Shown: piece after piece, positions 8,719 to 16,789 of the stretch
How the letters are laid out: each line of letters begins with the position of its first letter
Position numbering within the stretch: the stretch's first letter is position 1
DNA from: UCB3 sp964415605
GTDB taxonomy: Bacteria > Chloroflexota > Anaerolineae > Epilineales > Epilineaceae
NCBI GenBank assembly: GCA_964415605.1
Contig: CAYQBA010000007.1
Location: 1-49,706 of the forward strand
Direction of reading: 5' to 3'
DNA length: 49,706 nt
The notes under the pieces: model-generated
What the model was told of the DNA's origin: nothing
The model's input: only the letters and a program-made list of their open reading frames with translations
Database searches by the model: none
Program-made: the position numbers and the translations under genes

Positions 8719-9686
8719 ACATCCTGGTGACGGGCGGGGCCGGCTTCATCGGATCGCACCTGGTCGACCGCCTCCTGGACGACGGGCATGCCGTCACGGT
8801 GCTGGACAACCTCAGCACGGGGCGCGAGTCCAACCTCGCCGCCCATGTGGGCCACGCACGCCTGCGCTTTCTCCGCGGGAGCATCCTCGATGCGACCCTG
8901 GTCGGCGCCGTCATGCCGGGCATCGACGTGGTGTACCACCTGGCGGCCGCCGTCGGCGTCGGTCACGTGGTCAAGGATCCGCTGTGGACCGCGGCGACCA
9001 ATGCCCGCGGCACCGAGATCGTCCTCGAGCAGGCCCGGGCGTGCGGGGCCAGGGTGGTGTTCGCCAGCACATCCGAGATCTACGGCATCAGCGATGCGCT
9101 GCCATATCGTGAGGACGGGCCGCGCGTCCTGGGGCCGACATGGGTCCACCGTTGGAGCTACAGCACGGCCAAGGCCCTCGGCGAGCATCTGTGCTTCGCG
9201 CATGCCGACCGCGGCCTGGCCGTCAGCATCGTCCGGTACTTCAACACCTACGGGCCGCGCATGGATCCGGCCGGCTACGGCAGCGTCGTCGCGCGGTTCG
9301 TCAGCCAGGCCCTGGACGGCGTCCCGTTGACCGTGCACGGCGACGGCGCGCAGGTCCGGTGCTTCACGTTCGTCACCGAGACCGTCGACGCCACCGTGCG
9401 CGCCGGAACGCTCGACGCCGCGCTCGGCCAGGCCTTCAACGTCGGGAGCCCGTTCCAGACCACGATCGGCGACCTGGCCCGGCTGATCATCGAGCTGACC
9501 GGGTCGCCCTCGGCGGTGGGCCACGTCGACTACGCCGCGGCCTACGGCGCGGGCTTCGCCGATACGCGCACGCGCGTGCCGGACGTGTCCAAGGCCGCCG
9601 CGCTGCTGGGCTGGCGGGCGGGCATCTCGCTGCGGGAAGGGTTGGCGCACGTGATCGCCGAACGCCGCAACATGGAGACCGGATGA
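8715..9686 (+). CDS. NAD-dependent epimerase/dehydratase (extended SDR)
   Basis: 323 residues; ATG overlaps the glycosyltransferase stop. The N-terminal NAD site is TGGAGFIG (about residues 6-13). The catalytic set is present: Ser/Thr in 'FASTSEIYG' and Tyr/Lys in 'YSTAK'. The C-terminal substrate region includes 'IVRYFNTYGPRM' and 'FNVGSP'. The overall pattern is nearest UDP-glucuronate decarboxylases and dTDP-glucose dehydratases, but the exact reaction cannot be read from motifs. It is translationally coupled to the glycosyltransferase and to the second SDR, consistent with one sugar-modification pathway. Confidence 0.88.
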   Translation: MNILVTGGAGFIGSHLVDRLLDDGHAVTVLDNLSTGRESNLAAHVGHARLRFLRGSILDATLVGAVMPGIDVVYHLAAAVGVGHVVKDPLWTAATNARGTEIVLEQARACGARVVFASTSEIYGISDALPYREDGPRVLGPTWVHRWSYSTAKALGEHLCFAHADRGLAVSIVRYFNTYGPRMDPAGYGSVVARFVSQALDGVPLTVHGDGAQVRCFTFVTETVDATVRAGTLDAALGQAFNVGSPFQTTIGDLARLIIELTGSPSAVGHVDYAAAYGAGFADTRTRVPDVSKAAALLGWRAGISLREGLAHVIAERRNMETG

Positions 9687-10618
9687 GAACCTTGATCACG
9701 GGCGGCGCCGGGTTCCTCGGCGCCGCGCTCGCCAACCGCCTTGCCGGCGAAGGGCATGCGGTCTACGTGCTCGACGACCTGACGGCCGGCGACCGCGACC
9801 GGCTCGACCCGCGGGTCGTCTTCACCCGGGGCGACGTGCGGGACGTCCCCCGGCTGTGGTCGCTGCTGGCGGGGGTGAACGTCGTCTACCACCTGGCGGC
9901 CCGGGTGAGCGTGCCGGAGTCCATCCTGTATCCCGTGGACTACAACGCCGTCAACACCGGCGGCACGGTCAGCTTGATGTCCGCCGCGCGTGACGCCGGC
10001 GTGCGCCGTGTCGTCTTCACGTCGTCGGGCACCATCTACGGCGAGCAGGAACGCCAGCCGATCGCCGAGAGCGCCGAGCCGCGGCCCGCCAACCCGTACG
10101 CCGTCAGCAAGCTCGCCGCCGAGCACTACGTGCGGGCCATCGGCGACCTGTACCGGATCGAAACGGTCATCCTACGGGTCTTCAACGCCTACGGCCCCGG
10201 GCAAGCGGTGCCACCCGCCCACCCGCCCGTGATCCCGCACTTCGTCCGGCAGATCGCAGCCGGCGGGAGCATCGTGCTGCACGGCAGCCCCCCCGGCAGC
10301 CAGACGCGCGACTTCATCCACGTCGACGACGTCGTCGAAGCGCTGTGCCGCGCCGGCGCGGCGGGCGGCGTCGCCGGCGCCACGCTCAACATCGGAAGCG
10401 GGATCGAGACGGCGCTGGCCGATCTCGTCGCCGCCATCGAACGGGCCACGGGCCGCACGGCTCAGGTGCTGGCGTCGCCAGAGCAAAGCGGGGGCGTCGC
10501 CCGCATGTGCGCGGATATTCACGCGGCCCGCGCGGCGCTGGACTGGTCGCCGTCGGTGAGCCTGGCGGACGGCCTCGCGGGGCTGGCGGGCCAAGCGGCC
10601 GGGCATCCCAGGACTTGA
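9683..10618 (+). CDS. NAD-dependent epimerase (UDP-glucose 4-epimerase-like SDR)
   Basis: 311 residues; ATGA overlap with the preceding SDR gene. It has the TGGAGFLG dinucleotide site, Ser/Thr in 'FTSSGTIYGE', the YAVSK catalytic pair, 'VILRVFNAYGPGQ', and 'TRDFIHVDDVVEAL', a segment typical of GalE-like epimerases. It is a divergent paralogue of the preceding gene rather than a copy. Likely makes an epimerised UDP-sugar for the adjacent glycosyltransferase. It ends at the very base pairs that form the -35 element of the rplU promoter, so it is the last gene of its unit. Confidence 0.88.
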   Translation: MRTLITGGAGFLGAALANRLAGEGHAVYVLDDLTAGDRDRLDPRVVFTRGDVRDVPRLWSLLAGVNVVYHLAARVSVPESILYPVDYNAVNTGGTVSLMSAARDAGVRRVVFTSSGTIYGEQERQPIAESAEPRPANPYAVSKLAAEHYVRAIGDLYRIETVILRVFNAYGPGQAVPPAHPPVIPHFVRQIAAGGSIVLHGSPPGSQTRDFIHVDDVVEALCRAGAAGGVAGATLNIGSGIETALADLVAAIERATGRTAQVLASPEQSGGVARMCADIHAARAALDWSPSVSLADGLAGLAGQAAGHPRT

Positions 10619-10644
10619 CCAAAGGGTCTATGCGTCAGTATTAT
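10615..10644 (+). promoter_or_regulatory. Sigma70-type promoter for rplU-rpmA-rpmE
   Basis: TTGACC (10615-10620), 18-base spacer, TATTAT (10639-10644), in an AT-rich island rare in this sequence. The predicted transcript starts near 10651 and includes AGGAG ahead of rplU. The -35 box overlaps the stop of the upstream epimerase. Confidence 0.75.
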
Positions 10645-10679
10645 ATGTGTTCGGCACTTTCATCGGCAGGAGCATTGTC

Positions 10680-10988
10680 ATGTACGCGATCGTACAAAGC
10701 GGCGGCCACCAGTACCGCGTCACCGAGGGCGAGACGATCCGCGTCCAGCGGCTCGAGGCAGCCGCGGGCGACAAGGTCACGCTGGACCAGGTGTTGATGG
10801 TCGGGGGCGGGGCCACCCGCGTCGGCACCCCCCTGCTCGACGGGGCAAGCGTGCATGCCACGGTCGTGGGCGACGTCAAGGGCGACAAGCTGACCGTGTT
10901 CAAGTACAAGCGCAAGAACCGCTATCGGATCAAGACCGGCCACCGCCAGCAGTTCACCGAGCTCAGGATCGACGCGATCAAGGGTTGA
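10680..10988 (+). CDS. rplU: 50S ribosomal protein L21
   Basis: 102 residues, MYAIVQSGGHQYRVTEGE, the expected L21 N-terminus; AGGAG lies about 8 bases before the ATG. L21 binds 23S rRNA in the large subunit. The conserved C-terminal patch 'FKYKRKNRYRIKTGHRQQFT' is intact. It is first in a rplU-rpmA pair, the standard order, with its own promoter directly upstream. Confidence 0.97.
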   Translation: MYAIVQSGGHQYRVTEGETIRVQRLEAAAGDKVTLDQVLMVGGGATRVGTPLLDGASVHATVVGDVKGDKLTVFKYKRKNRYRIKTGHRQQFTELRIDAIKG

Positions 10989-10992
10989 CCCC

Positions 10993-11028
10993 GCGCCGCC
11001 TCTCCGGGCCCCTCGGCCCGGACGGCGC
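10993..11028 (+). other. Stem-loop between rplU and rpmA
   Basis: An inner perfect 8-bp stem (TCCGGGCC 11003-11010 with GGCCCGGA 11015-11022, loop CCTC) extends into an outer 6-bp stem (10993-10998 with 11023-11028) with a 4-base bulge on one side. No T run follows. It could tune rpmA expression or mRNA stability. Confidence 0.5.
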
Positions 11029-11059
11029 GTCATCACTCGTCACGCAATGGAGTCCATCG

Positions 11060-11329
11060 ATGGCACACAAAAAGGGCGGCGGCAGCACCAAGAACATGCG
11101 CGACTCGGGCCCGCAGTATCGCGGGGTCAAGCGCTTCGACGGTGAGTCCGTCCGGTCCGGCAACATCCTCGTCCGCCAATGCGGGACCAAGATCCACCCC
11201 GGCATCAACGTCGGTCTCGGGCGCGACTTCACGATCTTCGCGACTGCGGACGGCTACGTCAAGTACGAACCGCGGCCGGGCGGCAAGAAGCGGGTCAGCG
11301 TCTACGACACGCACCCCAACCGAAGCTGA
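11060..11329 (+). CDS. rpmA: 50S ribosomal protein L27
   Basis: 89 residues beginning MAHKKGGGSTKNMRDSG, the mature-type L27 N-terminus that reaches toward the peptidyl transferase centre; there is no Firmicutes-type cleaved leader. 'GNILVRQCGTKIHPG' is the conserved core. GGAG about 8 bases upstream of the ATG supports the start. A second hairpin follows directly at its stop codon. Confidence 0.97.
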   Translation: MAHKKGGGSTKNMRDSGPQYRGVKRFDGESVRSGNILVRQCGTKIHPGINVGLGRDFTIFATADGYVKYEPRPGGKKRVSVYDTHPNRS

Positions 11330-11346
11330 CCGCCGGACCGGCGGTC
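11328..11346 (+). other. Short stem-loop at the rpmA stop codon
   Basis: GACCGCC (11328-11334) pairs with GGCGGTC (11340-11346). No T run follows, and rpmE begins 65 bases on. Weak evidence for attenuation or RNA processing. Confidence 0.35.
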
Positions 11347-11411
11347 CAACCCGCAAGACGCGCCGCGGAACGCGGTCCCAGTGACCGACGACCGGGCGCG
11401 CGAGGGAGACG

Positions 11412-11831
11412 ATGAAGACCAACATTCACCCGAAGTGGTACCCCCAGGCGAAGGTCGTCTGCAGCTGCGGCAATACCTTTACGGTCGGCGCGACGCTGCC
11501 TGAGATCCACACCGAGATCTGCGGGGACTGCCACCCGTTCTTCACGGGCGAGCAGCGCATCGTGGACACGGCCGGTCAGGTCGAGCGCTTCATGCGCCGG
11601 CTCGAGGTCGGCGCGACCCAGCGCGACTCCGCCGTGCAGACGGCCGAAGCGCGCCGGCAAGCCGAGATCGATGCCCGGCGCAAGCGCCGCGGCCTGACGC
11701 CGCTGGCGGCCCGACCCGCTGTCGCCGCGACTGTCGCCGAGGCCCCGGCGGAAGAGCCGGCCGCCGACGACACCGCCCCCGCCGCCAAGCCCAAGGCTCC
11801 GCGGCGCGCCAAGCCCGCCGCGGGCGCCTGA
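11412..11831 (+). CDS. rpmE: 50S ribosomal protein L31 with a long Ala/Pro/Lys C-terminal extension
   Basis: 139 residues, about twice the usual L31 length of 65-80. The first 65 residues are a zinc-type L31: 'MKTNIHPKWYPQAKVVCSCG', with CxC and CxxC ('EICGDCHPFF') supplying the four Cys ligands. After 'VERFMRRLE' comes a charged helical stretch (about 68-98) and then a low-complexity Ala/Pro/Glu/Lys tail to the end. GAGGGAG precedes the ATG. rpmE is not usually attached to rplU-rpmA, although all three encode large-subunit proteins. The extension could bind rRNA or be disordered. Confidence 0.93.
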   Translation: MKTNIHPKWYPQAKVVCSCGNTFTVGATLPEIHTEICGDCHPFFTGEQRIVDTAGQVERFMRRLEVGATQRDSAVQTAEARRQAEIDARRKRRGLTPLAARPAVAATVAEAPAEEPAADDTAPAAKPKAPRRAKPAAGA

Positions 11832-11870
11832 CGCCGACGGCCGCCGACCCCGCGCGAACGGATGATGTGA

Positions 11871-11903
11871 CGAGGGCACGGAGCCAGGCGCTCCGTGCCC
11901 TCG
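11871..11903 (+). terminator. Hairpin after rpmE
   Basis: A perfect 13-bp stem, 11871-11883 with 11891-11903, and a 7-base loop. There is no T run after it, so it may act as a T-less terminator or a 3'-end-protecting structure for the ribosomal transcript. Confidence 0.65.
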
Positions 11904-11952
11904 TGCATCGCTTGACCCGCCGGCGCCGCCCTGAGACCGGAGGCGATGCCCT

Positions 11953-12759
11953 TTGGAACACGGATCCTCGAACGCCGCCACGCCCGCCGCCGGTGCCGGC
12001 GCGACCTCGGCCGACCCCGCGCCGGTCGGTCTGGATCCCCGACAGACCCACGCGGGGACGTGGTTCGTCCCCGTGTTGGACCACGGCTTCGTCGAGCTGA
12101 TCGACGTCGTCGGCGACGACCGGCGCTGCGTGGCCGCCGCCCGCGTGTCGCTGCGGCGCGAGCAGCTCAGCCTCGCGGATCACAGTCCGGAGCAGGTCGA
12201 ACGTGACAAGGGGCTGCTCGCCCGCCTCGTGCGCGACCGCCACACGTCGCCGTTCGAGCATGCCGTGTTCCAGCTCCGCGTGCGCGCGCCGATCTTCGTG
12301 GTGCGGCAGTGGTTCCGCCACCGCTTCGCGTCCTACAATGAGGAGAGCGCCCGCTACACGCGGCTGGAGGACGAGTTCTACCTGCCCGACTCCCTGCGGG
12401 TCCGCGTGGGCAAGGCGATGGACTACCAGTACGAGGCCATGACCGAGCCCGAGAACGCCGAGCTCCGCGCGGCGATCCAGGCGGTCTACGACGACGCGCG
12501 CCGGCTCTACGAGCGGTTGCTCGAGCGCGGCGTCGCGCGCGAGCACGCCCGGCTGGTCCTCCCGGTGGCGCAGTTCACGACGTTTTTCTGGACGGTCAAC
12601 GCCCTCAGCCTCATGAACTTCCTCAACCTGCGCAACGCCCCGCACGCCCAGGCGGAGATCCAGGCCTACGCGGAGGTCATCGAGGCGATGTTCCGCGATC
12701 GCATGCCGTGGACCCACGCAGCCTTCCGAGCCCATTGGGGCCCGGGCAGCATCGGCTAG
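11953..12759 (+). CDS. thyX: FAD-dependent thymidylate synthase
   Basis: 268 residues from a TTG start placed 9 bases after GGAGG; the ATG at 11946 is in another frame. ThyX makes dTMP from dUMP using FAD, NADPH and methylene-THF. The signature RHRxxSxNExSxR is exact in 'RHRFASYNEESARY' (about residues 121-134), and the C-terminal 'HARLVLPVAQFTTFFWTVN' with the substrate-binding Arg is conserved. The first about 35 residues (Ala/Gly/Pro) are not part of the conserved domain, so the true start could be later. It sits beside dcd, which feeds dUTP/dUMP synthesis. Confidence 0.94.
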   Translation: MEHGSSNAATPAAGAGATSADPAPVGLDPRQTHAGTWFVPVLDHGFVELIDVVGDDRRCVAAARVSLRREQLSLADHSPEQVERDKGLLARLVRDRHTSPFEHAVFQLRVRAPIFVVRQWFRHRFASYNEESARYTRLEDEFYLPDSLRVRVGKAMDYQYEAMTEPENAELRAAIQAVYDDARRLYERLLERGVAREHARLVLPVAQFTTFFWTVNALSLMNFLNLRNAPHAQAEIQAYAEVIEAMFRDRMPWTHAAFRAHWGPGSIG

Positions 12760-12934
12760 TGCTGCGCCCAATGACCATCGCGAGTGGGTGGACACCGCCG
12801 GCGCAGCACGACGCTGTCGCCTGCGCCGGGCTCTGCCCCCGGCTACCCGCGACGGCCCGTTACTGGACTGCACAACCAAGCTGTCATGTCGATTGGGAAC
12901 GTGTGTTGACGATAGGTCCGCCGCAGGCGAGGCG

Positions 12935-12994
12935 TAGTGCTCTGCCATGCGGAGGAGTTGCCCAACCCGAACAAGCCCTGGTGGCAGAGCACTA
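12935..12994 (+). repeat. 13-bp perfect inverted repeat upstream of dcd
   Basis: TAGTGCTCTGCCA (12935-12947) and TGGCAGAGCACTA (12982-12994) with a 34-base loop. It ends immediately before the GAGGAGG ribosome binding site of dcd (about 12996), so a folded form could alter access to it. The same 7-base start TAGTGCT occurs at the thyX stop. It could be a 5'-UTR regulatory hairpin or a small mobile-element remnant. Confidence 0.5.
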
Positions 12995-13007
12995 GAGGAG
13001 GCAGACG

Positions 13008-13577
13008 ATGGTCTTGAGCGATCGGGAGATCACCGAGCGCGCTCGATCGATGGGCATGATCGAGCCCTTCGTCGACCAACAGGTCAGCGAAGGGGTCGTC
13101 TCGTACGGCCTGTCGAGCTACGGCTACGACTTCCGAGTGGCCAACGAGTTCAAGATCTTCAGCAACGTGAACTACACGGTGGTGGATCCCAAACGCTTCG
13201 ACGCCAACGCGTTTGTCGACGTCCTGACCGACGACTGCTGCGTCATCCCTCCGAACTCGTTTGCGTTGGCCCGAACTGTCGAGTACTTCCGGATCCCGCG
13301 CGACATCATCACCGTGTGCCTCGGCAAGTCGACGTACGCGCGTTGCGGCATCATCCTGAACGTCACGCCGTTCGAGCCGGGCTGGGAGGGGCACGCGACC
13401 CTCGAGATCTCCAACACCACCCCCCTGCCGGCGAAGATCTACGCCAACGAGGGCATCGGGCAGGTCTTGTTCCTGCGCGGGTCGCAGGAATGCCTGATCT
13501 CGTACAAGGACCGCAAGGGCAAGTACGACAAGCAGTTCGGCATCGTCACCCCCCGCATCGTGCGATCCGCCGGCTGA
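13008..13577 (+). CDS. dcd: dCTP deaminase
   Basis: 189 residues with a strong GAGGAGG site. Dcd deaminates dCTP to dUTP, the precursor of ThyX's dUMP. Conserved elements: 'LSSYGYDFRV' near the N-terminus, 'CLGKSTYARCGIILNVTPFE' (with the substrate-binding Ser and Arg), 'PGWEGHATLEISNT' containing the catalytic Glu, and 'YANEGIGQVLF'. It is full length for the trimeric family. No dut gene is visible nearby. The protein resembles Dcd more than the bifunctional archaeal Dcd-Dut, but motifs alone do not exclude dual activity. Confidence 0.95.
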   Translation: MVLSDREITERARSMGMIEPFVDQQVSEGVVSYGLSSYGYDFRVANEFKIFSNVNYTVVDPKRFDANAFVDVLTDDCCVIPPNSFALARTVEYFRIPRDIITVCLGKSTYARCGIILNVTPFEPGWEGHATLEISNTTPLPAKIYANEGIGQVLFLRGSQECLISYKDRKGKYDKQFGIVTPRIVRSAG

Positions 13578-13591
13578 CGGAGGGCGCCGGG

Positions 13592-14482
13592 ATGGCGGGG
13601 GCCGGGCGAATCCGCGGGACCGCGGTCGGTCGCGCGCACGAGGCGGTGCCTGAAGCCGTGCGCGGCTTGCTCGCCATCGACGTCAGCAACACCTACACGT
13701 CGCTTGCGCTGTGGACGGCGGGCTCCCCCGATGGCGCGGGGCCGCCGCCGGAGCCGGCACCTCAGCACTGGCAGATCGCGAGCGAGCCAGCGCGGACCGT
13801 GGACGAGCACCGCCTCGTCCTGACCCAGCTCCTGGCCTCGCGCGGCCTCGCGCCGCCCGACGTCGCCGCGTGCGTGATCGGCTGCGTGGTGCCCGAGCTG
13901 CGCGCAACCGTCGTGGCGGCATGCCGGGAGTGCTTCCGCGTCGATCCGCTCGTCGTGGGTCCGGGGGTTCGGAGCGGGCTTCGGATCCGGACGGAGTCGC
14001 CCCGCGAGCTCGGCGCCGACCGGATCGCCAACGCGGTCGCCGCGGTGGCTCGGTTCGGGAGCCCGGTGATCGTCCTCGACTTCAGCACGGCCGTCACGCT
14101 CGACGTGATCGGCGCGGGCGGCGACTACCTCGGCGCCATCATCGCGCCCGGCATCGACGTCGCGGCCGCCGCGCTGGCGCAGCGGACCGCGCGGCTGCGC
14201 CACTTCGACATCTCGCCGCCGACCCGGGCCATCGCCGAAGATACCGAGGCCGCCGTGCGCTCCGGCGTGTTTTTTGGCTTGGTGGGGCTGATCGAGGGCT
14301 TGGTGGCGCGCGTCCGGGCCGAGATCGGCCCGGCGGCGGTCGTCGCCACCGGCGAGGCGCCATGGCTGCCCGCGGTCGTCGATCACACCACGGTGATCGA
14401 TGCCTACGCCCCGCTCCTCACCCTGGACGGGCTGCGGCGGATCTACGTCCGCCACGCGGTCGCCGGCCCGGCGGGCGGGTGA
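13592..14482 (+). CDS. coaX: Type III pantothenate kinase
   Basis: 296 residues; ATG at 13592 with GGAGGG upstream. CoaX phosphorylates pantothenate in the first step of CoA synthesis and needs a monovalent cation. The ASKHA-fold phosphate loop is 'LLAIDVSNTYTSLALW' (usual DxGNT reads DVSNT), then 'GADRIANAVAAVARFG' and 'VLDFSTAVTLDVI' (usual DFGTA reads DFSTA). Both substitutions exchange Gly for Ser at nucleotide or pantothenate contact turns, which is notable but not necessarily inactivating. The N-terminal 28 residues are extra. It follows dcd by 14 bases. Confidence 0.88.
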   Translation: MAGAGRIRGTAVGRAHEAVPEAVRGLLAIDVSNTYTSLALWTAGSPDGAGPPPEPAPQHWQIASEPARTVDEHRLVLTQLLASRGLAPPDVAACVIGCVVPELRATVVAACRECFRVDPLVVGPGVRSGLRIRTESPRELGADRIANAVAAVARFGSPVIVLDFSTAVTLDVIGAGGDYLGAIIAPGIDVAAAALAQRTARLRHFDISPPTRAIAEDTEAAVRSGVFFGLVGLIEGLVARVRAEIGPAAVVATGEAPWLPAVVDHTTVIDAYAPLLTLDGLRRIYVRHAVAGPAGG

Positions 14483-14530
14483 CACCGAGCCGTCAAGCCA
14501 GCCCCAACCGACCTGTCTGCCACCGCCATC

Positions 14531-14556
14531 GAACGTCCGGTCCGTTCCGGGCGTTC
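14531..14556 (+). terminator. Hairpin after coaX
   Basis: A 10-bp stem (14531-14540 with 14547-14556, one G-U pair) and a 6-base loop, 48 bases after the coaX stop. Followed by TACCCCCC rather than a T run. It separates the dcd-coaX unit from the secreted-protein gene. Confidence 0.5.
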
Positions 14557-14628
14557 TACCCCCCAGGGCTCACCGTCGCCGTCGCGCGGCATCCGGGCCC
14601 GTCCACCCGCACCGGCAAGGAGATGGCG

Positions 14629-16632
14629 ATGGGAACCCTTCACAAGGCGGCCGCGCTCGGCGCGTTGGTCGCCGCCGCGTTTCTCGGCGTCTGGCAGGGC
14701 GCGCACCCGGCGTCGGCGCAGCGCGCGACGCCGATGCCGACGCCCGACCCGCAGACGCTCTTGCGCCGCTACGGCACCCGCTTCAGCCTGCCGATCGTCG
14801 ACGCGCCCGTCGGCCAGGCCGCCACCGTGGCGCTGGACGTCGCCAGCAGCGGCTGGCGGCCGACGGACGTGATGGTCGTGGAGCTCGACAGCCCGGACGC
14901 GGCGGCCTGCGACACGCCGTTCGACGCGGCCCGGGTGAAGCGCGTGACGTGCGTGCGCGGGATCGAGCGCTGGCACGCCGCGACCGTCCCGCTCTCCGCG
15001 GGCGCCGAGAGCGCGGTCGTCTACAGCCTGGACCCGGCCAAGGTGGCGGACGCCTGCACGGCGTTCGAGGCGGTGCGGACGGGGCGCCAGCCCCTGGCGG
15101 CGTGGGACCAGCAGGTGTGGATGCAAGGCCACGGCGAGCCGATCAGCGTCAAGGCGCTGGCGCAGACCGACAACGCCATGACGGCGCTCACCGGCCAGAC
15201 GTCGCTGGCGACCGGCCGGCCGGCCGGCGGCCGCGACGCCGCCCGCGTGCTCCGCACGCTGCCGGTGCTCTGGCCGGCCGCCTCGGGCGGCCGCGCGCGG
15301 CTGCTCAACCCGTCGGCGGTGTGCATCCAGGCCAACGCGGCCGTGGGCGGCAGCTGGGTGGACGGCGGGTGCGGCGCGCGGGTGGAGCAACGGCTGGCGG
15401 TCCCGGCCTTCGGCGCGGCGCTGGTCCCGCCCCCGGTGGCCGGGGTGTCCATGGGCAGCCTGACGCTCAGCACGCCCGCCCAGCAACCGTCGGGCAGCCT
15501 GCAGGACGCGTCGGTGGCGGCCGACCAGTTCGACACCCGGGGCTGGATGAGCATCAACGACGCCAGCATGCCGGCCGCCAGCCAGTATGGCCCGGCGTTC
15601 CCGATCGCGGTCGCGCCGTTCCCCGGCCTGGCGAGCGAGCTGTGGGTCACCAACAACCACGTGACCGCCACCGTGAGCATTGCCCTGGTGATGTTCAACG
15701 GCAACCTGGCCGTGCACGCCACGCACAACGACCCCGTGCCGCTGTGCCCCGGCGGCACGCGCCGCTACGACGTCCAGGCGATCGCCGGCGAGATCCCGCC
15801 CACCCAGCCCCGCGAAAACGGGCCGGTCAGCGCCCCGCTGCTCTCGATGCGGATCGAGGCGACAAGCGCGCAGCTGCCGACCTTCCCGCCGGTCTCGGGG
15901 GTCATGGTCCTGCGCGGCGACTCCGGCGTCACCGCCTACACGGGCATCACGCCCCCGCCCGAGCTGCAGGCCTTGCGCGGCCGGCCGGGCGCCGGGGGCG
16001 TCGACGTCGCCCCGATCACGGTCATCCCCAACGTCAAGAAGGCGGTGGGCAACGCGCGGCTGACGACCTTCATCGGCGCGATGGTCCTCGGCAACCCCCA
16101 GGCCGAGAACGGCATCGCGGTGGACTTCTACGACGCGGAGGGCCGTGCGGTGGTCACGGGCTTCCAGCGAGCCCTCGGGAACGGGCCCGCGGCCATGTTC
16201 GACCTGCGCGAGGTCGTCGCCCGCGGGGGCGACGGCACGCCCATCCGGCTGCCGGACGGGTTTGTCGGCACCGCCGTCGTACGCGGCGGTCAGAACCGCG
16301 GCATGTTGGGCGTCGTCGCGATCGACCGCCCCGTGGAGCCCGGCCGCGACACGCCGCGCCCGCTGGCCGATGGCCCCGCGCAGTCACCACCCCCCGACCG
16401 GATGGCCAGCTACGCCGGCGTGATCCTGCCGCTGTGGCCCGATCCGGATGTGCCGACGCCGACCCTGATCCCGACGCGCGCGCCGACCACCCCCACGGCA
16501 CCGGGAGATACGCCGGAGCCGTCGCCGACGCGCGCCAGCGCAACGCCGGAGATCACGCCGACGACGGTGGCCACGCCGACCACGACCCGCTGGCGCGCTT
16601 GCCTGCCGTGGCTGACGAACGGGTCGCCATAG
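14629..16632 (+). CDS. Secreted protein with beta-sandwich repeats, Thr/Pro linker and LP tail
   Basis: 667 residues. Of two in-frame ATGs, 14629 has AAGGAG at the right distance (6 bases); 14623 abuts it. A textbook signal peptide ends near ASAQ (residue about 29). Residues 45-600 form two or more beta-rich units with similar strands ('LWVTNNHVTATVSIALVMF' and 'VLGNPQAENGIAVDFYDAEG'); I do not recognise a named family. A Thr/Pro linker (about 610-650) leads to RACLPWLTNGSP, an LP-type C-terminus. 'FSLPIVDA' also follows the signal peptide. Extracellular; function unknown. Confidence 0.75.
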   Translation: MGTLHKAAALGALVAAAFLGVWQGAHPASAQRATPMPTPDPQTLLRRYGTRFSLPIVDAPVGQAATVALDVASSGWRPTDVMVVELDSPDAAACDTPFDAARVKRVTCVRGIERWHAATVPLSAGAESAVVYSLDPAKVADACTAFEAVRTGRQPLAAWDQQVWMQGHGEPISVKALAQTDNAMTALTGQTSLATGRPAGGRDAARVLRTLPVLWPAASGGRARLLNPSAVCIQANAAVGGSWVDGGCGARVEQRLAVPAFGAALVPPPVAGVSMGSLTLSTPAQQPSGSLQDASVAADQFDTRGWMSINDASMPAASQYGPAFPIAVAPFPGLASELWVTNNHVTATVSIALVMFNGNLAVHATHNDPVPLCPGGTRRYDVQAIAGEIPPTQPRENGPVSAPLLSMRIEATSAQLPTFPPVSGVMVLRGDSGVTAYTGITPPPELQALRGRPGAGGVDVAPITVIPNVKKAVGNARLTTFIGAMVLGNPQAENGIAVDFYDAEGRAVVTGFQRALGNGPAAMFDLREVVARGGDGTPIRLPDGFVGTAVVRGGQNRGMLGVVAIDRPVEPGRDTPRPLADGPAQSPPPDRMASYAGVILPLWPDPDVPTPTLIPTRAPTTPTAPGDTPEPSPTRASATPEITPTTVATPTTTRWRACLPWLTNGSP

Positions 16633-16702
16633 CGCGCCCGGGGGGCTGCCGGCACCACGCCGCCACTCGCCCGAGGCCCACGGCCGGAAGGTGAAGGACC
16701 GT

Positions 16703-16745
16703 GGCCCGCCCGCGGAAGGACGCCCATCGTCCCCGCGGGCGGGCC
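16703..16745 (+). terminator. Strong hairpin downstream of the secreted-protein gene
   Basis: A perfect 13-bp GC stem, 16703-16715 with 16733-16745, and a 17-base loop. It has no T run. It lies between the end of the secreted-protein gene and the promoter of the next gene. Confidence 0.55.
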
Positions 16746-16750
16746 GGGCC

Positions 16751-16779
16751 TTGGTGCGGCGGCGCGGACATGGCAGAAT
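16751..16779 (+). promoter_or_regulatory. Possible promoter for the TPR-like gene
   Basis: TTGGTG (16751-16756), 17-base spacer, CAGAAT (16774-16779); the ATG follows 10 bases after the -10, giving a leader of only a few bases. Confidence 0.4.
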
Positions 16780-16789
16780 TGCCGCACGC

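Noticed and set aside
12935..12994. A tRNA at the dcd leader (TGGCAGAGCAC resembles a D arm)
   Set aside because: No acceptor stem, anticodon stem or T arm can be formed around it.
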